A DNA stretch of 64,000 nucleotides, from assembly GCF_001949145.1 (NCBI RefSeq), contig NW_019091564.1:172728-236727 (forward strand), given 5' to 3'. Under the pieces are notes generated by a model that saw only the letters and a list, made by a program, of their open reading frames with translations, searched no databases and had not been told where the DNA came from. This document shows, in pieces, positions 10,001 to 19,066 of the stretch. Numbering within the stretch: position 1 is the first letter of the stretch; each line of letters opens with the position of its first letter. The DNA is from Acanthaster planci. Its lineage: Eukaryota; Echinodermata; Asteroidea; Valvatida; Acanthasteridae. A program made the position numbers and the translations under genes.

Positions 10001-12577
10001 CAGGGGTAAACCAAAGTGTAACAGAACTGGGGAGTGTACAAGCTGCCCCACAGTTGCCGCTAGCTGGCCTGTGGTGCCACCCGTTGACCACAGACAAGGT
10101 TCCTCCACGTGCCACTGAGCTGAGTCAACCATCGATGACAATAACTTTCAAGCGCTCGATTCAAGATTCATCAGCCTGCTGCCACTCTGGCTTCCATGTA
10201 ACCCTGGCACAGGGCCCTTACTGGGTACTGTCAGACGGAGCCACCTGAGCCTGGGACGACACAATTATGGGCAGGGTCGTCACTCCCTGAGGTGCCAAAA
10301 CACCCAGTGCACCCCGTACTTTGACAGTAATATTGGTGAAAATGATGATGACAACTGCGAAGGATAACAGAGTTGATGGTGACGACTAGCAAAGATGAAG
10401 ACGAGGGTGGCAGAACAACAGAGATGTAAAGTGGACAAAAACTCAAACAGAGGATAACAGAGTTGATGGTGATGACTATCAAAGATGAAGAGGAGGGTGG
10501 CAGAACAACAGAGATGTAAAGTGGACAAAAACTCATCCAAAGCCGGGATGGAACATACCTCCTAGGTTACCGTCATCTTCCTCGTCATCGCTCGCCAGTT
10601 GAGTGTCTTCAAACTTCTCCACATCCGCCAGTGACTGGCCATAATGAGTCAGCTCTTCCTCCTCGTTCAGCTGATAGATAGCCTCCTTGGAGTGTGTCCT
10701 CTGCGATGCCACCAACAAAAGTGAACAAAGGAATGAGATCTACACAAGAGGGCCAGTAAAGGGGGCCAGAATACCGTCACTTTAGCAGTGTTTCCCATGA
10801 TGGTTCTATATTCTTGGCATGTCTTGAGCACTCCACGACCTGTGTACCAATCAGTGTGGAGACTTTAACTCGATTGAAACCTGAAAGCAATTGCTGCTTT
10901 GAAATGAAAATCAACGCCCAATGTCAAAACGGAAAGGTGTAACTTTGTACCATCTATTTTTTGACCGGATGAAGGAATATGACATATAACTTGAGCAAAC
11001 ATAAACCACTCTAGCCTCTACTGTTTCATTCAAACAACAAGTAAATGTACACCACACATGACTTTCCACAAGTCTTATAAATGTTTGGAAGCATAGAGAT
11101 ACTAGCAGATATGACCACAGGGAAAACACTGCTATCGTGACTGGGTTTTGTGTCATGTACATATTAAATTACATGAACATATTTTCTTGTATCAATGTAA
11201 AAATGCAAATACCCACAGAATCACTTTTAGTTCCATATATTCACCCGGCAAGGTATGCAGAGAAACATTACACAGTAGCCAGACTTAAAGCACAGACTGC
11301 AAAATCATTTCACTCTGCAGGTTATTTGAGGAAAGATACGTTAACACTTGTCATACATTTTGGTTACCCCCCGTAAAATTTGACAGATTTTTAGACGCAC
11401 CACAGCCATCTCAGATTTGCAAACCTGTTTGATGTCGTACCCCAAATGAATCTGAATTTGGTGTAGCTTAGGCCATTTGCTTGACCTAGCCAAGTTCAGG
11501 GTTTGAAAGCCCATATGTATATCTTGAAATGGCTGTCTAACATGTTTTTACAATGTCCAGCACTGAGCTCTGAGTATAACTATTCTTGACTCAGTCCATG
11601 GACTCATTGAAAGCTTTGGTCTTTGACTAAATACTGGAAACATGAATGATAACATTCTTGAATTAACCCTCCTTTGGTTTTACANNNNNNNNNNNNNNNN
11701 NNNNNNNNNNNNNNNNNNNNNNNNNNNNNNNNNNNNNNNNNNNNNNNNNNNNNNNNNNNNNNNNNNNNNNNNNNNNNNNNNNNNNNNNNNNNNNNNNNNN
11801 NNNNNNNNNNNNNNNNNNNNNNNNNNNNNNNNNNGGTGCAGTGCACAACGTGACACAGCTGTGCTTCTTTGATGTGTTTACCAAGTGACCCAAAGAGTGA
11901 CTTCAGCATAGGAGGTTTAATACTGTTATAAATTTCATGGGGGACTATATAATGGGGCGGGGACAGAGACAGGAGTGGGCGACCATGACTGACCTGCCTC
12001 TCGAATGCAAATCTCTGCATCATCTTCTCCTCAACGCTGAGTGTCGGGTCATTCTCTCCGAATCGCTTATCGATAAACTTGTTGGCTTTGTGTCTCTGCT
12101 GGTACTCCTTGAGAAGTGTGTCTTTCCGCTGGAAAGGAAACAGACGTTGCGTTCATGTTCTTCAGTGTGAACTGTCAGTTACGTCAATAGCACTACGAAC
12201 TGGCTTAGCGTAGAGAGTTGCCACACCACCAATGGTAGAATCATGTGTACAAAGTCTACAGGGTGTGCATAGCTTCATGGTGCATTAAAACTATTATATA
12301 TGTCACTTTGGGGGTGCAACCCAATGTAAAAAAGTTGCCCACCACAAATTGCCTCAGCACATATGAAGAAATATCTGATGGGTCTTGCCTTTTTGATGGC
12401 CTTTGACCTGGAGACCCCTGGAAGTCCCTTGGCATGTTTGCTAATCTTCTTGCCCAGGATGTGGTGCTTCTGCCGGTTGATGCGAATTTCAAACGGATTG
12501 TTCTTGACCTCTTGGGTGGACTTGCCATGCCGGACCTTTTCTGCCAGGTTCCGTTTGTTCTTCTTTGACTTGGCCAT
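954..12577 (-). CDS. NOP14: NOP14 nucleolar protein gene, 5' two-thirds (13 coding exons, partial at window edge)
   Basis: NOP14 is a nucleolar component of the small-subunit processome needed for 18S rRNA maturation and 40S assembly. Thirteen exons read from right to left join in frame to exactly 557 codons (1671 nt). They follow the order of human NOP14 (about 857 residues): a basic N-terminus with NPFEIRINRQKHHILGKK, then EEELTHYGQSLADVEK, the conserved SADDLNDG and LSYKDGK blocks, a long Asp/Glu-rich tract, EELPYTFK, and the YEEF...NQFLIVERIRTCHHPSLAKGN block. About the last third of the protein lies left of the window. Exon coordinates: 12389-12577, 11994-12128, 10559-10700, 9110-9180, 8495-8560, 7767-7862, 7288-7374, 6261-6424, 5778-5863, 3823-4049, 3200-3254, 2390-2606, 954-1089. 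The family call is from recognised motifs; exon edges were inferred by eye. Confidence 0.95.
2390..2606 (-). CDS. NOP14: NOP14 coding exon 12
   Basis: 217 nt, phase 1 in and phase 2 out: APGNYEEFMDLVGGQSHSNQ, then FLIVERIRTCHHPSLAKGNK, then a leucine-rich segment ending EFLDGLT. Human NOP14 has LLVVERIQKCNHPSLAEGNK. Acceptor gccgacag, donor gtagga. An in-frame TAG sits just after the donor and is intronic. Confidence 0.94.
3200..3254 (-). CDS. NOP14: NOP14 coding exon 11 (55-nt microexon-like)
   Basis: 18 codons plus one base: MRETIRKSAKEELPYTFK, equivalent to human KATRDELPYTF. It is preceded by a strong polypyrimidine tract (a run of C and T ending ttttttttcag) and followed by gttggc. It was found because the neighbouring exons do not join in frame without it. 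Confidence 0.92.
3823..4049 (-). CDS. NOP14: NOP14 coding exon 10 (acidic tract)
   Basis: 227 nt (two bases plus 75 codons) starting KGQSVNAEGEDQDDD and dominated by Asp and Glu, then TSTAQPSISNE. NOP14 proteins carry a long acidic, low-complexity segment here. Acceptor tttcag, donor gtaccg. The open frame continues past the donor, but the next exon joins in phase 0 and restores the conserved ELPYTF sequence. Confidence 0.9.
5778..5863 (-). CDS. NOP14: NOP14 coding exon 9
   Basis: 86 nt, phase 2 in and phase 1 out, encoding GYALEAVSKTALSYKDGKPI and NMDMFGSQA. LSYKDGK is a family motif. Acceptor cctccag, donor gtaagt. Confidence 0.9.
6261..6424 (-). CDS. NOP14: NOP14 coding exon 8
   Basis: 54 codons plus two bases: ATDRMKTPEEVAREAKQRLD, then a charged, probably helical stretch with QRRMLG, ending HQSADDLNDG. 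Human NOP14 has RMKTEAELAKEE, LRRMLG and MSADDLNDG in the same order. Acceptor cctag, donor gtaaga. Confidence 0.94.
7288..7374 (-). CDS. NOP14: NOP14 coding exon 7
   Basis: 29 codons ending DDYDVTVRELMFDMKAK, matching human DAYDMMVRELGFEMKA. Acceptor ttttag, donor gtaggt, phase 0. Confidence 0.93.
7767..7862 (-). CDS. NOP14: NOP14 coding exon 6
   Basis: 32 codons, YERQHQKEDMLNLTEKLNKD then WQAVSTLISFSK, matching human RERQAQREDALELTEKLDQDW. Acceptor ccgcag, donor gtacca, phase 0. Confidence 0.93.
8495..8560 (-). CDS. NOP14: NOP14 coding exon 5
   Basis: 22 codons, NTKPKSRQEILDEVIANSKK and DK, matching human KPKSRKELIEELIAKSKQEK. Acceptor gagcag, donor gtaaac, phase 0 at both ends. Too short and embedded to stand out as an open reading frame. 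Confidence 0.93.
9110..9180 (-). CDS. NOP14: NOP14 coding exon 4
   Basis: 71 nt, phase 1 in and phase 0 out, encoding AKYVAEEHFGGFLTRKKAES and TKEE. It corresponds to the AAHFGGGGGLLHKK region of the human protein. Acceptor ttccag, donor gtaagg. Confidence 0.92.
10361..10535. repeat. 90-bp tandem duplication in NOP14 intron 3
   Basis: Two direct copies, 10361-10450 and 10451-10535, both starting aggataacagagttgatggt, with about three substitutions over the shared 84 bases. The second copy ends about 22 bases from the exon 3 donor, so it lies in the first part of the intron on the transcribed (minus) strand. Confidence 0.95.
10559..10700 (-). CDS. NOP14: NOP14 coding exon 3
   Basis: 47 codons plus one base; RTHSKEAIYQLNEEEELTHY then GQSLADVEKFEDTQLASDDE and an acidic end. 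Acceptor tcgcag, donor gtatgt. The EELTHYGQSLAD string is nearly invariant in the family. A 90-bp tandem duplication begins about 25 bases into the next intron. Confidence 0.95.
11685..11834. other. Assembly gap (150 N)
   Basis: 150 consecutive N inside NOP14 intron 2. Flanking exons 2 and 3 join in phase 0 and match contiguous human sequence, so no coding exon needs to be hidden in the gap. Confidence 0.99.
11994..12128 (-). CDS. NOP14: NOP14 coding exon 2
   Basis: 45 codons, RKDTLLKEYQQRHKANKFID through EEKMMQRFAFERQ, between ttccag acceptor and gtcagt donor, phase 0 to phase 0. It matches the TLLKEYK...FRDKRFGE...SPEEKMMKRFA block of human NOP14. The following intron contains the 150-N assembly gap. 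Confidence 0.95.
12389..12577 (-). CDS. NOP14: NOP14 coding exon 1 (start codon, GC donor)
   Basis: 63 codons beginning MAKSKKNKRNLAEK and ending GLPGVSRSKAIKK. The ATG at 12577 is chosen because human NOP14 also starts MAKAKK. An upstream in-frame ATG at 12625 would add 16 residues, but a possible acceptor (tttcag) lies between the two, so that stretch may be 5' UTR. The exon ends AAG followed by gcaaga, a GC-type donor. Using it joins AIKK directly to RKDTLLKEY without a gap relative to the human protein. Confidence 0.93.
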
Positions 12578-13194
12578 GGCATGAGTGGGTGCTACCCCTG
12601 GCAACGCTGCTGAAATCATGTCCAAGAGTGGTTAATTTTTCACAGTGAAGGACCTAAAAATCACTTACAACTTAGGCTGGTTCCCTCAAAAATAATGGTC
12701 GGTGTCTTTTGGTCTGGGAACTAGACGCGAAGTTTCTCTCCACTAGGTGCTTGCATAGGTGCATCAAATCTTCACACGAGAAGTTTTTAAATAATTTTTA
12801 TTGTTTCCTATTTAATCAGTTTGAGAACCCATCGACAGAATGTATGTTTCTTTGGGGCAACAGTTTGTTTCAAATGTTTAAATGTATATTTGTGTACTGA
12901 ATGTCTTTTAAGTGTATCCCGAAAAATGAAATAAAATTTGTTCCGTCCGGGATCCTACTTTTAGTGCATATTTTTTTTCTGATTAATGGCTCTAAGGTTC
13001 TACAGGGAAGTAAAACCCACATTAAATGTCAACAGGGGAATTTAATAGCTCTTATGAGGCAATATTCATCACAAAGCTTGAAACTAACGGGCCAAATTTC
13101 ACCTGACACGTCGCTGCAGGCCTGTACCTGTGCCCCCTAAGTGCCACGCTTTACAGAATCATCATGCAGCACAAATCAGTCCTGAAAATATTAT

Positions 13195-14552
13195 GTTATC
13201 GCTTTATGATTTATCGTGTTTAATATGCCCAACTTAACATTCTTGTTGGTGATGAAAAATAGAATTGGCATGAATAAATAATAATAATACATTACGTCAC
13301 TTGACCCCTCATCGTCTCGACGGCTGTTTCATGTCAAGACATACCTAACACACGGACTGACACATGACTCAGTAATAAGATACTAAATGTACCAATGGGC
13401 TCTTCCAAAACTTTGGCAGCAGTTGCAGTTTAGATGTCTTGACATGGAACAGCTGTCGAGAAGATGAGGGGTCTAGTGACGTAATGTTCAATGACCTTAT
13501 TTAAAAGATGGCGACTGTGAGAACGAGCCTGTGAGATTGAATAGGTGAAGGCAAAAAGACTGGAAAATACCAGAACAACGTGAGTGAAATCATTCAATAA
13601 ATGGTGCTAAGAAAGCGGAGAGGCTAAGGATCATCTCTGTGTGCAAAAGAAATTGCGCCCACAATGATCAGTGGGTGTGCCAAAAATTTTCAGTACGCCG
13701 ACACGAAATTGTGTATACGAATGTGTGGCTAAGGATGGAGCGGGAGAGAGAGTCTGTACCACACTAGTAGTAGTAGTCAGGTAGTAGTGGGGCTACTCAT
13801 GGACTAGCCCCACTAGTGTGGCACGGATCACTCCCAATTTATCCTTAGCCACACATCCGTATGAGCAATTTCGTGTCGGCATACTGAACATTTTTGGCGC
13901 ACCCACTTATAATCATGGGCGCAATTTCTTTTGCATACGAACAGGATTCTTGACCTTTCCGTTTTCTAAATACCATTTATTGAATGAGTTCACACACATT
14001 ATTCAGGGATTTTCCAGTCTTTTTTCCTTTATCCATTCAATCTAACGGGCTCACTCTCACAGTCGCCATCTTTAAAATAAGGTCGTTGAGCATTACGTCA
14101 CTTGACCCCTCATCGCCTCAACGGCTGTTCCATGTCAAGACATGTAATAAACGGACTGAGCGATAAGATACTCATGTACCAATGGACTCTTCCAAAACTT
14201 TGGCAGCAGTTTAGATTTTGCGCTCACGATTAGAAATTGCGCCCACGATTATAAGTGGGTGCGCCAAAAATGTTCAGTACGCCAACACGAAATTGCGCAT
14301 ACGGATGCGTGGCTCAGGATAAATCGGGAGTGATCCGTGCCACACTAGTGGGGCTACTCATGGACTAACCTGGTACCGTTTAGTTTAGCCACAACTTGAC
14401 AACAATAGCCACACGTTAACCTCTGTTATATAATTTATAGGAATTTTTATTATTATTATCATTTATTTATGCCAATTCTATTTTTCATCGCCAACATGAA
14501 TGTCAAGATGGGCATATTAAACATGATAAATCATTGCGCGATAACATACGTG
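13195..14552. mobile_element. Nested palindromic foldback-like element
   Basis: The outer arms are inverted copies of each other: 13195-13289 and 14449-14552 (for example gccaattctatttttcatc on the right, its complement on the left). Inside, 13433-13799 and 13800-14160 form a second large palindrome centred near 13800. Module 13290-13345 (attacgtcacttgacccctc) recurs inverted at 13433-13488 and direct at 14091-14145. A third module (gtgggtgcgccaaaaatgtt-like) occurs at about 13652, inverted at about 13900, and direct at about 14255. No long open frame with transposase motifs is present, so it is probably a non-autonomous foldback/MITE composite. Confidence 0.85.
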
Positions 14553-15202
14553 ACATAACATTAACCATGGACTTCGACTTGTCACTCCTCATCAAGTTGT
14601 GTACGTGCCTAGGCCTAGTAAGAAGCCCTAAAACAAGCTTACACTTTTACAGATCTTTAAAGCACTGTCGATTTTTACAGAAATCTCCGTATCTGAACTG
14701 TACGTAGCTACCAGATGATCAGATGACGTACATTTACATGTACTGTAGCCCTACATTGTGGCTCCACACGCATAAGTGAATCATGTTCACACATAGATAC
14801 ATGTCAGAAAACGTGTTCACCATCCCCGCCACATCGTGTTCCCTGCCAACCTGTGACATTCGTTTTTACAAAAAGACGTCAAGATTGCAGACGGAGTAAG
14901 AACTTCCAAGGTAAAGCCCGCCCTCTATTGATGAACAAAGGCAAAAAAGTACGTTCCAAGAAGATGTCCTGCCATAATGTTAATTAATGAAGTTGGTAAA
15001 GAAAGTACCTGTATGCTTCACATACTGATAAGAAACTCCAACCTTTTAGATCCACCTTCATTTTTTCCAAGATGTAAAGATAAATACAATTCGTTGAGTA
15101 GCTCTTGAAGGTTTGCATGGTGGAATACGTTAAGTTAGAGGGTTTGTGGATACACCATGTGGAAAATATCTCTTTGGGTATGTGTGGTTTTAAAAAGAAT
15201 CG

Positions 15203-15256
15203 GTTACTAGACTCGACGTTTCGGACAGTGAGTGCTCGGTCTGTCGTCAGGCCTGA
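15203..15256 (-). other. GAAACGTC motif resembling a hammerhead/Penelope-type 3' end
   Basis: On the minus strand, CCTGACGACAG is followed 12 bases later by CTGTCCGAAACGTCGAG. GACAG and CTGTC can pair as a stem. The CTGANGA...GAAAC...GTC order resembles the hammerhead core found in Penelope-like elements and retrozymes, but the expected stem II register is shifted. Not a confident ribozyme. Confidence 0.3.
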
Positions 15257-18200
15257 TGTTCGTCGCTTGTGAATACAGCGCCCTCTACTGGTACTGCTGT
15301 TCAGCTGTGCTCGCCAGCGAAACAGCGCCTGCAGGGTGCACCCAAGAGCCGTCCGCAGAGCTCATCAACAAACTTGAGTAAAATATTCTATGACCAAGAG
15401 AGTCCTGAGAGCCATGGAAATGGGGAACCGAGGAACTATGGCACTGAACTTCTGGCCTGGACTCAGGGCTTCCAATTCTGAGCAATTTGGATGCAGTTTG
15501 ATCTAAAAGTGGTACTATTTAGGCGTTTTGCAGAGGGATCCATTTTTAAAATGGCTACTTTTCCGGGTGAAATTTCCTTCGTTTTAGGGGTGGTCTGTTT
15601 AGGGTGAGAATTTCTCAAAAATTTCATCGGTCAACCAACTAAAAACTGAAAGGAAAATGTCGAAAGTTATTTTTCTGTCCAGCCTGGAGACCTGTGGGAA
15701 TTGTGAGTATTTTACTTTTAAAATATAAAGATTTATCATTGGTGTCTATGGGAATTTAATTTTAGCGGTGCACCCTGCAACCGGCCAAAACAATAAAAAC
15801 CAGTCTTGGGGCAAGACTATGCTGAACTCTGCACTGCGTCTTAATAAGTATTGTCTCCTTAATTACTGCGATTAAAAGTGTGTGCTGGTGCGAAAACATA
15901 GGTACCCGACTTACCCACCCGATCGCTGTCGTCGTCAGGTATTGTAACGGATTCACGCCACCGGTCGGGGGAGAGAACCGTCTCATCTTGGTCCCCATGG
16001 TGTCAAGCAGTGTGTCACCACGGCTACCTTCTTTCACACTTCCTACCTCATCTACATATCGAAGAAGTTTGGATACAAATAATAATGGGGTACAGTCTGT
16101 TGTGTAACCGAGCTTTCAATCAGCGTTCATTCGGTATGCGGTGTCTGGTATCGTGTATATCACCAGACAACACCCTTTTTAGTAGGCCTTTCAAGGCACC
16201 AGTGGTGTACCTCCGAAGGACCTACTCAATTCTAAATACCAGCACCCGTTTCATAGAGCTGGTTCGGACCGAAACCTCTCATTTCATTTTGATGCTAACG
16301 TACAAAGCTTTGAAGATTTATGTTAGAGGCCCTTCCAAAGTAGAAAACCCCGCGAAAGACTCTGAATCTATAGTAAAACCTTGTGCAAGCCCTTAACCCT
16401 AAAGAGTTGGGATTTTTCAACTATCTCAAAACTGGAGATTCGCTGCCCCCAGAACTCTGCTGTCATATGCCCGATTTTTTAAAACTTGATACGCATGTAG
16501 GCTACAAACACTCATTTAGCCCAAGTATTTTAATCTAATCCTACATAGGTTCATTTGAAGTCTATGGCCTCCTGCATGTCGGCCCTGATAGGGAAGAGTA
16601 CAGATTTTTGGCCGACCAGAAAAGTGGGCGTTTCGCTAGAATGGTTTGTCCGGCTGTCACATAGTTGGTGTCTAAATGACCGCAAGACATTTACTGAAAA
16701 AAAATCGTCTGAATGATCGTAACCGAAAAAACTTATGCACTCAGCCAATAGCTCTTTCGGGATTAGTGGGCTCTTTTTTCTCAGGGTGGGCCTACTGAGT
16801 AATGAAAAAAACTTGTGCCTTCTTATGGAAATTTGTTTTTTAAAAACAATCTCGTAAATTTCATGTCCCAAGAATAAGACAAGTGAAAGAAAACCAGTTT
16901 GTAACTGTTTGGACATACCCTGGGTAAAGAATGGAATAAATAAATAAATGAATAAATAAAGTCTCTCCAGTTGAGAAAAAAGAATTTTTTTATCACTGGA
17001 TATAACCACAATCTCACATAGTTGTAACGTGTATGCGAAAGATTTCGCTTAAAAGGGGTTTTTATTATGTTCACAATTGGTTTTAGGACTAACATGTGCG
17101 GGTTTCGTAAAACGTGATTTTAAATGACCAAAAAGGCATTGGAAGAAGTCCAAACTTAATTTTAAATGTAGCAATTGGGATTTAATTTAATCGCCCCACA
17201 CCCTGGATACAAATTAAGCTCGGGAGACGGTCTTCTGTAAAGGCGAATGAACAACACAACTTCCGTACCATTATAGACATCGCAAATCAAATCTCTCGGA
17301 CTTGAAATGAAATTTTAGTACATTCAGAATACAAATTGAATCCACACGAAGCACTTTCCAAAGACATTTTCCTAGCGGGAGATTGGAAGCAATTCTTCTG
17401 GAGAAACGGACGGGGATAAACGTGGATCATCTTTCCACCTTTCAAGGTAAGATAAAACACAGGTCACTCTTAAATTGGTGGGGGGGGGCACATTTTCACA
17501 GGAAATGTCACAATTTGAAGAGACCTTCCTCAATTGTTGTATGCAGTCTACACAAGCGCACGTGCTTTTGTTTTCTTAAAATACCCGCAACCGTGGAGCG
17601 CTATATTGTTCTTGTTTACTTCAACTTTTTCGGAATAGTTCTTACTGTTTTGTATACGATCTTTATATCGCACGGACAGTCGATCGTGAATCCAACAGTC
17701 GTCCTCTTTATTTGTTCAACGTCAACGATTCTAAATGCACACGTCTATACTTAAACACACCACGCTTAGTTGTCAAAACTCCTGTGAGTGACCCATTTTC
17801 CCCCATTATGAACACTCCTTCAAGCTGGGATTTTGGCGATGCTTTCCTGGACTATATCATCTTACTAATTGGAACACAAATAACCCTGACTTCAAAATGC
17901 CTCTCAAACTTTTTTTCAGAGATGGGAAATGTTGGAAGTCAAAACCACGCCTTCGAACCCAGCATCGATATGACGTGGGCCTCTTTTGTTTCTTTGAGAC
18001 GCACACATGAATAATGTAAATCAAGGACTTACTTTTGTTCCTCCTTTTTTCGCCCATGTGAACTCCTTTTTTTTTCAATTCGAAAATGTCACCGATCGGA
18101 TTTCTGTCCCCAACTCGAAAAATGTGTTTCATGTGCGTCCTGTATTTACTACGTGTGTACACCCACTTGCTCAATATTTACTGCCCGCACTTCAAATTTC

Positions 18201-18629
18201 ATCGGGAAAATTGTGTAAGTTCAAAACTCTAAATGGAACCGAGGAACCATTAATTAAACGAATGCAAACGGGTGAGATATGCTACCCGGCTGACGTGTCA
18301 AATTTTAACACAAGTCTTATTTTTAGCACTTTTTATGCGGCTGACCCTGTCTGGAATTTCCTGCCAAGAAACAGAAAATGGGAAAAGTGATAATCTTAAG
18401 CATTTCTGGGGACAAGCAAGTGTTTACCCCCTCTTTTGTCCTGACCGACCGACCCTAGCTCGGGGTAAAAAATAGTAGAACATTGGATTATTAACCACGG
18501 ATCATCCTTACCGAACAGCGCCACTGGAACTAACATGCAGCCGGTTTTTGGAGAGAATCACGTGTTACATTCCCATTAGTGCGGTGGGTGGAGTTATATC
18601 AGCCAACAGCCTGCAACGAAATGCTTCAA

Positions 18630-18680
18630 CCAATCAAACTGTACCATTTTCTAAAGTTTCCGCACCAAGGGTCATATAAA
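18630..18680 (+). promoter_or_regulatory. Candidate core promoter of the GABA-B-like gene
   Basis: A CCAAT pentamer at 18630-18634 and a TATA-like catataaa at 18673-18680 lie about 205 and 160 bases upstream of the ATG at 18839. A short GTGC microsatellite (gtgcgtgcgtgcgtgg) follows around 18692. Transcription would start near 18705 if the TATA is used. Inference from spacing only. Confidence 0.4.
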
Positions 18681-18838
18681 CTATATTGCCGTGCGTGCGT
18701 GCGTGGCACGCATGCTTTCATTCGAGCTGCGGAAATGCTGTGTGTGGGCTGAATTCGCGCTGAACTTCAGCGGCGCTCGACTTGCGAAGCTTCGAACCGT
18801 CTGTTCCTTACATTAGTTAGTTGTCATCTGGGTCAGAC

Positions 18839-19066
18839 ATGCTGGTGGCGGTCCTGCCCTTCCTGTGGCTGGCCGGCAACATCGGCTCAGCAGTCTGCGA
18901 TCCCAACGCTACTCAACTCCATATCCTTGGTCTCTATCCGATGTCTGGCGCCTGGTCGGGTGGAAAGGTGTTCTTGCTATCTAGCCAGCTCGCCGTAAAA
19001 CACATCAACGCTAACCCCGATGTACTGCCAGGCTACGAGATAGTTATTAAGCCACTCGACACTAAG
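18839..19066 (+). CDS. GABA-B-like exon 1: start, signal peptide, GC donor
   Basis: 76 codons: [20 protein letters not shown] signal peptide, then [16 protein letters not shown] and [13 protein letters not shown]. The ATG at 18839 is the first after an in-frame TAG at 18818. The exon ends AAG before gcaagt, the textbook GC-AG donor. The nearby gtatgc would put the next exon out of frame. Confidence 0.93.

Larger units (their letters stand above)
12578..18838. other. Intergenic spacer between divergent NOP14 and GABA-B-like genes
   Basis: No coding exon recognised. It contains the nested palindromic repeat at about 13195-14552, a GAAACGTC hammerhead/Penelope-like motif around 15203-15256, and the probable promoter of the GABA-B-like gene near its right end. 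The open frames between 15.2 and 18.5 kb are short, overlap on both strands and show no motif I recognise. Confidence 0.6.

Noticed and set aside
12275-12625. 116-codon frame spanning NOP14 exon 1 and beyond
   Set aside because: The left part (after KAIKK) is intronic and the first 16 codons are probably 5' UTR; human alignment supports 12389-12577 only.
15269-18390. Open frames up to 152 codons in the NOP14/GABA-B spacer
   Set aside because: Short, overlapping on both strands, low complexity in places, no recognisable domain or splice-linked partner.
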